Positions 7,826 through 16,314 of a DNA stretch of 64,000 nucleotides are shown piece after piece. Within the stretch, counting starts at the first letter, position 1. Every line of letters starts with the position of its first letter. A program made the position numbers and the translations under genes. This DNA comes from Oscillospiraceae bacterium. Lineage in GTDB: Bacteria > Bacillota > Clostridia > Oscillospirales > Oscillospiraceae. Under the pieces are notes generated by a model. That model searched no databases. It was given only the letters and a program-made list of their open reading frames with translations, and was not told the origin of the DNA. The stretch lies in the NCBI GenBank assembly GCA_017540645.1, contig JAFYAQ010000020.1, forward strand, positions 42,916 to 106,915, given 5' to 3'.

Positions 7826-9136
7826 TTACCATACGTTTACGCCAATAATCAAACCGAAAATGAGCATCAGAATCAGAACGCCCCACAAGAACTTGTTGCA
7901 GTGTTTCCAGTAGTTCTTGAGGTCCGTGTCCATACAGTCGATCGCGACCCATGTGCTTGCGGTATACGGCTGGATGGCCGCGGATCCGGAAGTGAGCAGG
8001 AATGCCGTGGCAACACCGAGAGCGGAAACGCCGAACGCTCCGCAGACCTCGATGAACACGGGCAGAATCCCGTAGCAATAGGTGTCAACATCCAGGCACA
8101 TCAGGAAGGGCACAGAGAGCGCGGCGACGATAAGATGCGCATATCTGCCCAGCATGTCGGGGAGCAGGCCCGCCAGCGTAAGACCCATCTGATTAATCAT
8201 GTTTGTGTTCTTCAGGATACCGGTCATAACGCCGGCACCCATCAGCGTGAAGGCAATGCCGAGGATGCTGGGACTGAACTCAATGAGCTTCTTCCTCTGC
8301 GTATCCATCTTGGGATAGTTGATGATGAAGGCAATGACCGTGGCGAGCATCAGAACCATGCCTGCATTGGGGATGAAATCACTCTTGAGCATGAAGAACA
8401 CGGCGGCAACGATGAGGATGCAGTTCACGATGAACTTGGGCTTGTTGCCCTGAGAACGGTCTTCAACTTGGTGCTCGCCCAACTCGACGACTTCGCCCTC
8501 GGAAAGGCCAGCGCCGAGCTTGACCTCTCTATAGGCCATAAAGAGGACGACACCGAAGCAGACGACAAGGCCGAAGATCTGAACGGGGAGCGCCTGCATG
8601 TAGAACTCGACAACATCCATCCCGACAACGGTTGCAAGTCTCATCGTCGGGCCGCCCCACGGGACCATGTTCATGATACCTGAAATCATGACAACCATGG
8701 CAAGCAGCGTGGATTCTCGGATCTTGAACTGCTTGAAAAGCGGGCGCATCATGCTGAAGGTGATGATGTAGGTGGTAACACAGGAGCCGTCCAGAGATGT
8801 GACCACCGTGACCAGGAAGACTAGGATCATAACTGAAAATACATTCAGCTTCATCCTTTTGAGAAGGAAGTTGACAATGACATCAAATACGCCGTTATCC
8901 ATCATTGTAGAGAAGAAGGTGATGGCGAACATGATCATTGTCATCGTTTTCGTCATGGATGAGATTCCGCTGAGCGCGTAGTCAGTCAACTCAGCCATTG
9001 AGAACCCGCAAAGCAGACCACTGATAACAGGGACAGCGATGAGGATCAGAGTGGGCACAAATTTACGGGACATGAGAAGCGCGATAAGTGCTGCGACAGT
9101 AACGAAACTCATTACTGTAATCCACCAACTTGGCAT
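7826..9136 (-). CDS. CitMHS-type cation/citrate-like symporter
   Basis: A 436-residue membrane protein with about eleven hydrophobic segments. The marks of the CitMHS (ion-transporter superfamily) fold are a SLDGSCVTTYIITFSMMRPL segment (about residues 113-132) and a WGGPTMRLATVVG segment (about 161-173), the two re-entrant signature regions, separated by a polar loop at about 200-235. Family members move citrate or related carboxylates with protons or metal ions. In this locus the substrate may be the carboxylate later handled by the AtuA-like enzymes; this is context-based inference. It shares its strand with the LysR and AtuA genes, with a hairpin (7778-7811) between. Confidence 0.8.
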   Translation of the reverse strand: MPSWWITVMSFVTVAALIALLMSRKFVPTLILIAVPVISGLLCGFSMAELTDYALSGISSMTKTMTMIMFAITFFSTMMDNGVFDVIVNFLLKRMKLNVFSVMILVFLVTVVTSLDGSCVTTYIITFSMMRPLFKQFKIRESTLLAMVVMISGIMNMVPWGGPTMRLATVVGMDVVEFYMQALPVQIFGLVVCFGVVLFMAYREVKLGAGLSEGEVVELGEHQVEDRSQGNKPKFIVNCILIVAAVFFMLKSDFIPNAGMVLMLATVIAFIINYPKMDTQRKKLIEFSPSILGIAFTLMGAGVMTGILKNTNMINQMGLTLAGLLPDMLGRYAHLIVAALSVPFLMCLDVDTYCYGILPVFIEVCGAFGVSALGVATAFLLTSGSAAIQPYTASTWVAIDCMDTDLKNYWKHCNKFLWGVLILMLIFGLIIGVNVW

Positions 9137-9241
9137 ATTATTTGACCTCCTTTTTATTTTTGGGTATGTCTATTCGCGTTTTAATTATATCATAGGAGAA
9201 TTTGGACATAAAAATACTATTATAATATACATATATAACAA

Positions 9242-9985
9242 TTATGGTATAATACCCTGATCTGTGCCATCGCTCTGCGCATACCCTCCAAACAGCGCGA
9301 AATCATGGCTTGGCAGCACCTGAACGACCCCGTAATGTGAGAGAAGTTCCAAACTGTTTCGGGCGTCCTCGAGATTGTCTAGGACCCCTCCCGGCGTTTT
9401 GGGCGTCTGTTCCCAGTTGGAAAGGAGGGGGATCAGATCCCCGGCAAAGAGCACCTTCCCTTTCTCCGTGCGGATGATCAGACTTTGAGAGCCCGGAGTG
9501 TGTCCCGGCGTGGGAACGGCTTCGATCCCATCGATAATCGTCTGATTCCCGTCGACAAGTTTATACTCGGTTTTGAGGAGAAGCTCGCGGAGAAATGGCT
9601 TTATCCTGTGATTGCTTTCGGAAGCCGTGAAATCGTACTCTTTTTTCTGTACATAAAAAACCGCATTTGGAAACAGTGCGTTATTACTTGCGTGATCCCA
9701 GTGAAGGTGGGTCAGGATAACCGTATCGATTGATCCGGGGTCAACCGAGATTTCTTTCAGTTTAGCGTCTACCCGCTCTTCCGGCTTTCTGATGTACGGT
9801 TCCCAGTGTTCACCGTCGGGCTCGATCCCGCCCGTATCGATCATTACCCTGTGATGTTCACTTTCCAGATAGAGAACGCTGAGTGGGAAAGGCGTTATTG
9901 CTTCATTTTCGCTGCCGTATGACATGTGTGAGTATTTTCTGAATACTGTTCCGACATGCAGCGGGGTTATTTTGTATATTTCCAT
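9242..9985 (-). CDS. MBL-fold metallo-hydrolase (N-acyl homoserine lactonase-like)
   Basis: A 247-residue metallo-beta-lactamase-fold hydrolase. The metal-binding signature THLHWDHA is at about residues 92-99, with PTPGHTPGSQS (about 158-168) supplying the next His, AGDL (about 181-184) the bridging Asp, and PSHD (about 224-227) the last His. This spacing is that of the AttM/AiiB-type lactonase group, which hydrolyses lactones and thioesters. It lies between the permease and the divergent amidohydrolase-like gene, so it may open a lactone or thioester intermediate in the same pathway. A true quorum-quenching role is possible but not implied by sequence alone. Confidence 0.8.
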   Translation of the reverse strand: MEIYKITPLHVGTVFRKYSHMSYGSENEAITPFPLSVLYLESEHHRVMIDTGGIEPDGEHWEPYIRKPEERVDAKLKEISVDPGSIDTVILTHLHWDHASNNALFPNAVFYVQKKEYDFTASESNHRIKPFLRELLLKTEYKLVDGNQTIIDGIEAVPTPGHTPGSQSLIIRTEKGKVLFAGDLIPLLSNWEQTPKTPGGVLDNLEDARNSLELLSHYGVVQVLPSHDFALFGGYAQSDGTDQGIIP

Positions 9986-10066
9986 AATGACGCCTCCTTA
10001 TTATAAAACATGATATCACATCCCTCTTCCTGCAGTTATGAAACTGTGTAATGACACGATGCAGTT

Positions 10067-10096
10067 TTGGTATTGGATTCGAAGCTCTGATATAAT
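10067..10096 (+). promoter_or_regulatory. Promoter of the DUF6282 gene
   Basis: TTGGTA (10067-10072), an 18-base spacer and a perfect TATAAT (10091-10096) lie about 58 bases before the ATG. The region 9986-10153 is the divergent intergenic space shared with the MBL gene. Confidence 0.5.
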
Positions 10097-10153
10097 ATAA
10101 AATAAATAATAAACGAAATAACACGATCGATATTATACGGAGGGAGATTTACA

Positions 10154-11074
10154 GTGGAAAACGTGACCAATTTGCTGCTGGAAGGCGCAATTGACCTTCA
10201 TGCCCATGCGTATCCCGAATACACGACCGCCATATTCCCCAGACTGAGCAATTACGAATGGGCCAAAATGGCTGTGCAGTATAAAATGCGCGGATTCGTG
10301 ATGAAATCCCATATCTGGTGCACCGCCATGCAGGCATTTGACTTGATGCAGATCCCGGAGATCAAGGAAAGCGGACTGGAGATCTTCGGCTCCATCACTC
10401 TCAACCACACCAGCGGCGGACTGAACCCGCTGTCTGTCGCCATCGCAGGCGAGATGGGTGCAAAGGCTGTTTTTATGCCCACCTGGGGATCCACGAACGA
10501 TGTTGAGCATTTCGGGCTGACCGCTCAAAAGCTGGCAAAGGCCTGGCCTGGTTTCCGGAACTATCTGAAGCAAACGGGAAACGGAATCACGATTCTCGAT
10601 AACAACGGGAAAATAAAAGCGGAAGTCCACGAGATACTCGAGGTGGCCAAAAAATATAATATGTATGTGGAGTCGGCGCACATGTTCATCGAGGAAAGCA
10701 CGAAGCTCGCAGAGGCTGCCGCGCTCCACGGAGTTAGGTTCTCGCTCACCCATCCCTTCAACACGACCATAGCCGCAACGGTCGAACAGCAGAAATACAT
10801 CGCGGATACCGGCGCGTATATCGAGCAGTGCTTTATCACCTGCATGCCCATGCATATGCGGGTCAACATTCATAACATTGCCGACGCGATAGAAAAGATC
10901 GGCGTCGAACGCACTATCTTCGCAACGGATGCGATCGGCGAGTGGAATCCGCCCGAGCCCGAGCTGATGCGGATGTCCATAGGCTCGCTGCTGCGCCTCG
11001 GTTTTTCGCCGGAAGAAGTGAAAACCATGACGGCCAGAAACCCCGCCGTTATGTTGGATATCCCTGTGAAATAA
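10154..11074 (+). CDS. DUF6282 / amidohydrolase-like protein
   Basis: A 306-residue TIM-barrel-type hydrolase. The opening AIDLHAHAYPE (about residues 11-21) gives the H-x-H metal pair at the end of strand 1, KSHI (about 53-56) a further His, SAHMF (about 175-179) and SLTHPF (about 197-202) two more, and FATDAIG (about 256-262) the late Asp of amidohydrolases. This combination fits the DUF6282 group. A GGAGGG site precedes the start. It is divergent from the MBL gene, and the pair likely acts on one substrate: a lactone, cyclic amide or dihydropyrimidine-like compound. Substrate identity is not visible in the sequence. Confidence 0.75.
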   Translation: MENVTNLLLEGAIDLHAHAYPEYTTAIFPRLSNYEWAKMAVQYKMRGFVMKSHIWCTAMQAFDLMQIPEIKESGLEIFGSITLNHTSGGLNPLSVAIAGEMGAKAVFMPTWGSTNDVEHFGLTAQKLAKAWPGFRNYLKQTGNGITILDNNGKIKAEVHEILEVAKKYNMYVESAHMFIEESTKLAEAAALHGVRFSLTHPFNTTIAATVEQQKYIADTGAYIEQCFITCMPMHMRVNIHNIADAIEKIGVERTIFATDAIGEWNPPEPELMRMSIGSLLRLGFSPEEVKTMTARNPAVMLDIPVK

Positions 11075-11210
11075 CCTCATCCTCTCTGTATCTGTTATCT
11101 TCCAGCGGAAAAGACCGGGCAAGCATCTCTGCCAGACGATAGCGATGTGCTCATACTGCGCGAACGGAAATGTGGCCGGGCATGCAGAATCCCTCCTTCC
11201 CTCCATAAAA

Positions 11211-11239
11211 GCACGGCAATTTTGATAGAATTGCCGTGC
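11211..11239 (+). terminator. Dispersed hairpin, copy 1
   Basis: A 9-bp perfect stem (11211-11219 and 11231-11239) is preceded by CATAAAA. The same hairpin with flanks recurs at 20343-20371. It lies about 130 bases after the DUF6282 stop and abuts the end of the serine-hydrolase remnant on the other strand. Confidence 0.6.
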
Positions 11240-11467
11240 ATTTCATTTTAGTAAACAGCTTCGTCAGGGAATGCGTCATATGCGGATATTCCGGCCTGTA
11301 CGGCTCCCAGCTGGCCTGTCCGATAACCTTCCCGTTCTTAACCACCGTAACATGATGGAATTCAAGCGGCGATTCGTCCAGCGTTCTGAAAACCCTTCCA
11401 GATCAGCCGAACGGATGCCTTCCCGTTCCGGCACTGACCGCGGCAGCAGTGTACTGTTGTTTTTCAT
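11240..11467 (-). pseudogene. Frameshifted N-terminal remnant of a serine hydrolase (beta-lactamase family)
   Basis: Two adjacent reading frames on the minus strand together give a recognisable beta-lactamase-class-C-like N-terminus. First comes LPRSVPEREGIRSADLEGF and so on to LNSIM; then, after a one-base frameshift near 11346-11360, VVKNGKVIGQASW, EPYRPEYPHMTHSLTKLFT, where the SLTK tetrad is the S-x-x-K nucleophile motif. The remaining roughly 300 residues are absent: the sequence stops at the hairpin 11211-11239. It is therefore a truncated and frameshifted relic. The neighbouring DUF4387/AtuA pair starts just upstream on the same strand, so the hydrolase may once have belonged to that operon. 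Confidence 0.75.
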
Positions 11468-11491
11468 TATTCCTACCTCTTCTGAAGAACG

Positions 11492-11806
11492 TCAGTCGAT
11501 CTGCACATCCAGCAGCACCAGCGGACGGTGGTACTGGCATCCGTAAAGGTCCTCATCCATAAAATCACCGGCCGGATATTTCCGCGGCATGGAGAATTTG
11601 ACCGCATTTGCCAGCGGAAGCTCGTAACGCTTCATATCCTTTTCATCAATACCGTAAAGGCCGGCAATCCTGCCCCCGTCCAGGGCGCCGCTTTCCAGCA
11701 CCTTTTCATAAAGCTCATGGCTGGGGAATATAATATCCATCGTAATACAGAAAGGGCCTGCGTTTTTGGACCGGATCAGCCTTGCAACTTCGTACAGTTT
11801 TTTCAT
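11492..11806 (-). CDS. DUF4387 domain protein (AtuA partner, copy 2)
   Basis: A 104-residue DUF4387 protein with the same signature as copy 1: EVARLIRSKNAGPF (about residues 5-18) and VKFSMPRKY (about 71-79). ATG 11806 is chosen because AGGAAAGGAG lies directly upstream. It starts 17 bases after the AtuA-like stop, matching the layout of the first pair. The two DUF4387 copies differ throughout, so this is not a recent duplication. It presumably associates with the AtuA-like protein at 11823-13184. Confidence 0.85.
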   Translation of the reverse strand: MKKLYEVARLIRSKNAGPFCITMDIIFPSHELYEKVLESGALDGGRIAGLYGIDEKDMKRYELPLANAVKFSMPRKYPAGDFMDEDLYGCQYHRPLVLLDVQID

Positions 11807-11822
11807 GTCCGCGCTCCTTTCC

Positions 11823-13184
11823 TCACAGGTCATAATAACGGATGCGGCAGGTTTCCAGCGGATCCTGCACCTCCACCACATGATTCAGGCAGAAACTGTA
11901 GGTCTTCCCGCCCTCCTGCGTCTGGAGATCCGGAGGCGAAAACGGAAAAGCGGTCTGGCTCTGCCCCCCTTCCCATTCCGGGATCGGGACATGAAGCATG
12001 GTATGCCAGACATTGGTGATAATGCTGCCGGCATCCTCTTCATTCCGGGCAATAATGTCAAACATAACGCCGACCCTCTCCGTGCAGGGGTCATCCGGGT
12101 TTCCATAAACCACATAGCGCAGCCTGTACTCGTCCGGAGCCAGGCCCAGACCTCTGCGGATTTTTGCCCGGGAGTGTTCGACCACAGTCTCAAGCCAGCT
12201 GTAAAGCTGTTTAAGGATCAGGGGGTCGGAAACACCTGCAAGCGCCACACGCCTGTACCCTTCAAACTTCACGCCCTCCAGCTTGACAGTATACGGCTTT
12301 TTCTCCATCGTACTCCCGGTAATGCGGGTCACGCGTTCGTTCTCGGCTGTATATACACTGTCTTTTGTATGCAGGATTCCCCCGGGTTCGGTAAGAATAT
12401 ACGGATTTGCATTTTCATACAATGTATGGGAAACAACCGAAACCGGGGAGGCGGCCATGTCGGGATGCCCGGGCCATATGCTCGCAGAATCCTTCCTCAC
12501 GGACGCCAGCATAGCGCCATGCTTCTTTTCGAATACGGTCGCCAGTGTCCCGCATTCAATAGTCTTGGCTGCATGCCACGCGAACGCGTTATCAAATCCG
12601 TACCGGATCGGAACACAGGCATATATTGCCGTATCTGTAGAGCGTCCCGCGATAATCACCTGGGCCCCGCCATCAAGTGCCGCATTGTACGGTTCCGCTC
12701 CTATCACCGAGATGCATCTCGTGAGTGTGTCCATATCCTTTTCCGAAAAGTCAGGCGCGCCTTCCAGCGCATGGAACCGGCCTTCCTCCATGTATTGTTT
12801 CAGCTGTTCCTTTGTAATTTCTGTTTTGATCTCCCCGAGGCGGAAATGAAAATCATTTTCTTTTGCGATTTCCTTTACGATACCGATCATCCAGTCTACA
12901 TTCGGATCGGCGCCCGCCGTTCCCGCAGACCCGACAATTACCGGAATTCCTCTTTCCAGCCCGGCCCTGATCATCAGTGTCAGATCTCTCTTGACCGCCT
13001 TCCGGCTCATTCTGGGTACGCCTGCTCCCGCATAAAACGGCCCGGAATCGCAGGTTCCGGAATCGCACCCGATCATATCCGGATTCTGCATTAATGCTTC
13101 ACGGAACCCTGTTTCATCGAATGAGGATCCCAGCATTCCCGCCACTGCAAGTACTGTTACCTGCTCCCGTTTTTTCTCTTCCAT
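11823..13184 (-). CDS. AtuA-like (DUF1446) protein, copy 2
   Basis: A 453-residue DUF1446/AtuA-like protein. Conserved blocks are CDSGTCDSGPFYAGAGVPRM (about residues 40-59), VIVGSAGTAGADPNVDWM (about 83-100), the VIIAGRSTDTAI glycine-rich block (about 187-198) and a C-terminal FCLNHVVEV segment. The start is uncertain: the Met at 13184 gives the best homologous N-terminus, but the GGAG site sits about 16 bases before it, and in-frame TTG or Met codons further upstream (13247, 13265) are alternatives. Divergent from the LysR gene at 13401, which probably regulates it. Function and substrate are as uncertain as for copy 1. Confidence 0.8.
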   Translation of the reverse strand: MEEKKREQVTVLAVAGMLGSSFDETGFREALMQNPDMIGCDSGTCDSGPFYAGAGVPRMSRKAVKRDLTLMIRAGLERGIPVIVGSAGTAGADPNVDWMIGIVKEIAKENDFHFRLGEIKTEITKEQLKQYMEEGRFHALEGAPDFSEKDMDTLTRCISVIGAEPYNAALDGGAQVIIAGRSTDTAIYACVPIRYGFDNAFAWHAAKTIECGTLATVFEKKHGAMLASVRKDSASIWPGHPDMAASPVSVVSHTLYENANPYILTEPGGILHTKDSVYTAENERVTRITGSTMEKKPYTVKLEGVKFEGYRRVALAGVSDPLILKQLYSWLETVVEHSRAKIRRGLGLAPDEYRLRYVVYGNPDDPCTERVGVMFDIIARNEEDAGSIITNVWHTMLHVPIPEWEGGQSQTAFPFSPPDLQTQEGGKTYSFCLNHVVEVQDPLETCRIRYYDL

Positions 13185-13400
13185 TTCCAAAAACAGTCTC
13201 TTCTCCTTTCCTGCTTTTCCATCCGCGCGCCCTGATGGTTTATGCATAAAGGATACTATTGACACATACGTTTGGGAAGCATATAATTTTAACGCCGATA
13301 TAAAAACTGTTTATAGCAAGCGCCCCGGATTGTTTTGTTTCTCCGGGAAAAAGGAGAAATCGGCAAAAAAGCGTATTCAGGAAAGGGAATTCCCGTAACG

Positions 13401-14297
13401 ATGGACAAAACCGACTGGCAGATCATAAAAGAAATTTCTGACAGGGGCAGCATTTCAAAAGTAGCGGAAGCCCTGTTCGTATCACAGCCGGGGATCAGCT
13501 ACCGGATTAATAAAATGGAAGAAGAGTTCGGCATTCCACTGTTTGTGCGAAGCAATAAAGGCATCCGCCTCACTGACGCAGGCAGACGCCTTCTGACTTT
13601 CGCAAACAAAATGCTGCGCTATAATTATGAAATCACCGAAATTGTAAAAGAAGAAAGCGGAACCCGGGAAGGGACGATTACGATAGGTTCCACGACCAGC
13701 TTCATGAATATCTGCCTGATCCACCAGCTCCGGGACTTTAATCAGCTGTATCCTAAAATCAATGTAAACGTGGTATTGAAAACTTCTCCGACCCTGCTGC
13801 GTATGCTGGAAAACGGCGAGCTTCGAATCACCGTATACAGGGGAGAGAAGCCGCCTTCATGGCACGGATGTTCACAGATGGTTTTCCGCGAACCCCTGGT
13901 TATCATCGCCAATGAGCCTATTACTGCCGATTATCTTTCCTCACACCCGTTAATCAGCAACTCCCCGGATGCAGGAAAAGCCCCTGTCGATTCCCTGGTT
14001 GATGCATGGATCTCCAGGGCGTTCCTGAATCCCCCGCCGCAATCCGCAATCAGGACCTCAGGAGATTCCCGGACGAGTGTGAACCTGGTAAGGCAGGGCT
14101 TCGGATGGTCCGTCATCAGCAGCGGCAGACTTCTGGATACGGACGGGCTGTACAGCCAGATCATCCTCCAGCCCGACGGGACGCCCTATTACTTCGAAAC
14201 ATGGCTGCTGTACACCCCCGACCTGGATTCCTTTGATGTTTACAGGCATTATTTAAATCACATTCTCCAGTACTTCCAAACCAGCGGGAACAGATAA
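13401..14297 (+). CDS. LysR-family transcriptional regulator (module 2)
   Basis: A 298-residue LysR regulator. The N-terminal helix-turn-helix includes IIKEISDRGSISKVAEALF and then VSQPGISYRINKMEEEF (about residues 7-46), with the usual S-Q-P signature. The effector-binding domain follows from about residue 90 (TITIGSTTSFMNICL). The ATG at 13401 is chosen for the conserved MDKTDWQIIKE opening; an upstream in-frame Met exists at 13335. It is divergent from the second AtuA/DUF4387 pair with about 200 bases between, the classical LysR arrangement. It is only distantly similar to the module 1 regulator. Confidence 0.85.
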   Translation: MDKTDWQIIKEISDRGSISKVAEALFVSQPGISYRINKMEEEFGIPLFVRSNKGIRLTDAGRRLLTFANKMLRYNYEITEIVKEESGTREGTITIGSTTSFMNICLIHQLRDFNQLYPKINVNVVLKTSPTLLRMLENGELRITVYRGEKPPSWHGCSQMVFREPLVIIANEPITADYLSSHPLISNSPDAGKAPVDSLVDAWISRAFLNPPPQSAIRTSGDSRTSVNLVRQGFGWSVISSGRLLDTDGLYSQIILQPDGTPYYFETWLLYTPDLDSFDVYRHYLNHILQYFQTSGNR

Positions 14298-14314
14298 GAA
14301 GTATTCAGGAACAT

Positions 14315-14884
14315 TCATCTCCGAAGCGCGGTCACGCTGCGCCACTCCCCGTCCGCGCCCAGCTCGACCACTTCAAATTCCCCGCTTTTTTCAAAAGCTT
14401 CCAGTACACCGGCCTCTTTCTCATCGATAATGCCGGAGCAGATGAACAGGCCCCCGGGCTTCAGGCACCGTGCGGCAGTCCCGCTTTCAACCAGGCTGAT
14501 AATAACCGGCGCCAGGATGTTGGCCGTCACCAGGTCATAGATGCCCTCTCCCGCCGCGTCCCGTACCTCTTCATCCGTCAGGATATTGCCGATGACCAGG
14601 CGGAAATCCTCAGGGTCGATGCCGTTCAGCTGAAGGTTTTCCTGCACTGCTTCCACACAGGCTTCATCAAGATCAGTAGCGAACACGCGCCGGGCCCCGC
14701 TGAGCAGGGCCGCAATCCCGAGGATCCCGCTGCCGGTACCGATATCCAGCACTCTTTCGCCGCCGCCCACATACCGGCGCAGCTGCCCGATGCAGAGCCG
14801 GGTTGTTTCATGGGAGCCGGTTCCGAAGGCGGCGCCGGGATTGAGACTGATCATTTTCAGGCTCCCTTTTTTGTGCAGTGGTTT
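14315..14884 (-). pseudogene. prmA: Truncated prmA (ribosomal protein L11 methyltransferase, catalytic half only)
   Basis: The frame encodes the PrmA catalytic domain: SLNPGAAFGTGSHETTRLC at its start, the SAM-binding DIGTGSGILGIAAL motif, then TANILAPVI (the N-I/L-x-x-P motif). The N-terminal roughly 110-120 residues that bind L11 are missing. Upstream the same frame runs only a few residues (KPLHKKGSLK) before a TAA, which is also the stop of the unrelated 118-residue frame at 14885-15241. The deletion therefore joined two genes end to end. A shortened product could start at the ATG 14854 but would lack substrate recognition, so I call it a remnant. Confidence 0.7.
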
Positions 14885-15241
14885 TTAGTACACCGTATAA
14901 TTCACGGAATACGAAGTGATCGCGCCGTTCCTCGCAAACTCGCTTGCGGCCTTGCTGGCGTTTTCGCCCGCCTCCACATAAACAATCGCGGATCCGTGCC
15001 TTGCGAAATATCCGTCATCCCCGTCCTTCGCCGTCTTGTGGTCTGCCAGTATCGACCCGTTCACGTTAACGACATACGGGCACGCATCCACAGCGTTATA
15101 GGCAAGCATGTACTTGTCGTCCGGGTCCGCCGTAACCAGGAGCCCCATCTTGTAGAGCTTCTTTTCGTGGATACCGTTGTAGGCAAGCCCGCTCTTGGCA
15201 AAGCGGAAGGTGTAGACGTCGTCCGCAAGCTCGATCTTCAC
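14885..15241 (-). CDS. Orphan 118-aa fragment of unknown protein
   Basis: A 118-residue frame with a GTG start (15239-15241) and no good ribosome binding site. It has no signal peptide or membrane helix and reads like a beta-rich globular domain with repeated short VNVNGS-type strands and many aspartates. I do not recognise a family. Its stop codon is shared with the frame of the truncated prmA, so it is probably the surviving C-terminal part of a larger deleted gene. Whether it is expressed is doubtful. Confidence 0.35.
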   Translation of the reverse strand: MKIELADDVYTFRFAKSGLAYNGIHEKKLYKMGLLVTADPDDKYMLAYNAVDACPYVVNVNGSILADHKTAKDGDDGYFARHGSAIVYVEAGENASKAASEFARNGAITSYSVNYTVY

Positions 15242-15526
15242 ATTGCCTTAATCTTATATATCGTACTGCCGTAAGGAACTTGCCGGATCGCTTAAGGATC
15301 ATGAGAAGGCTGTTTTTCTGCAGGTGTTTCAGTATCGCATTATTATGCTATGATGACAGAGCAACCGAGGCTGAGTGCCTGGCTGCATTGCTGGATGATG
15401 ATTGATAAACAATAATTAAATCAGGATTTACAGGTCAGGTATGGTATTTAATTTGGATTCAGCCTTCTAAAACATCTTGACTGTCCCTTAGGGGGGTGGT
15501 GTATGGTTTAAGCGGAGGTGAAGCTA

Positions 15527-15702
15527 GTGTATATCCATGAAGCTGCTAAATCCTCAGGAACAACGAAAAAGCAATTGAATACCATTGTCAGAAAGGGTTA
15601 TAGAGTCCACAGTTCACAGATAATGGATATAAGGATTTCACTGAAAAAGAGGATATAATTAAGCTTCAGAAAGCCAATCAGATCTTTTTACATCAATATT
15701 AG
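15527..15702 (+). pseudogene. Frameshifted MerR-family regulator remnant
   Basis: A GTG start after a GCGGAGG site opens a frame reading YIHEAAKSSGTTKKQLN, the first helix-turn-helix of a MerR regulator. After RKGY the frame drifts. A second frame (from about 15614) restores the expected text, GYKDFTEKEDIIKLQKANQI, ending at TAG 15700-15702. One frameshift plus a small deletion is needed to rejoin the halves, and only the DNA-binding N-terminus survives. The gene-free surroundings (15242-15964) otherwise contain only the hairpin element D and poly-G/poly-C runs near 15491 and 15770. Confidence 0.7.
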
Positions 15703-15874
15703 CAGTAAACAAATTCCAGTTTGTTAGCGTACCCCTGTCGTTTAAAATACACCCCTTTGACGTTTGCCCCCCCCCGATGAATTGTCCTCCCCGCCGTTAA
15801 CAGGCGGTGCACCCCCCGCGGGAGATTCTATCAAAACAGTGCAACGAATCCAAACCGCGGCGAAACTGCACAAA

Positions 15875-15930
15875 ACAAGCCGTAAGCATACAGCTTGCGG
15901 CTTGTTTGTTTATCGGATTCGCGGTATGAT
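15875..15930 (+). promoter_or_regulatory. Fused terminator/promoter element, copy D
   Basis: A 13-bp hairpin (arms 15875-15887 and 15893-15905, one G.T pair) is followed by TTGTTT (15902-15907), a 17-base spacer and TATGAT (15925-15930). It aligns gap-free with copy C (2550-2625) across about 75 bases. Confidence 0.65.
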
Positions 15931-15964
15931 AAAGACAGAAAAAGTCGAAAAGGGACATGTACCA

Positions 15965-16219
15965 ATGGCAAGGAAAGAAGCCGAAGAGAAAACCAACCTG
16001 GATTCAATCCTGTTCAAAAGCGCGGACATTCTGCGCATGGCGCGTAATTCCGGATCGTTCTTTGAGAAACGTGACATGATGCTCACGCTGGTTTTCCTGC
16101 GTTTTATTGGGGAAAAGTATGAAGACGGCATTGAAAATCTTCGCGCTCAACTGGCTGCCCAGGGAAACTATTACAAAACATATAAACAATGTCTCTGCAT
16201 AGGCAGAACGGATTTTTAA
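15965..16219 (+). pseudogene. N-terminal stub of a type I restriction methyltransferase (hsdM)
   Basis: An 84-residue frame matches the HsdM N-terminal helical domain: LDSILFKSADILRMARNSG, then EKRDMMLTLVFLRFIGEKYE. It then breaks off after LAAQGNYYKTYKQ into unrelated residues and a stop. The methyltransferase domain (NPPF motif) and the hsdS and hsdR genes are not in the window. This is the remnant of a deleted or degraded restriction system. Copy D of the fused promoter element lies just upstream, so the stub may still be transcribed. Short relics like this often mark former defence-island sites. Confidence 0.7.
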
Positions 16220-16314
16220 ATTTATATGGAAGCGGTCATTTGTCGCCTGGCAAACGACCACTTCTTTTTCGGGCCTGATATACTGTGGCCATAAAGAAAA
16301 AAGGAGGAGAGAAA

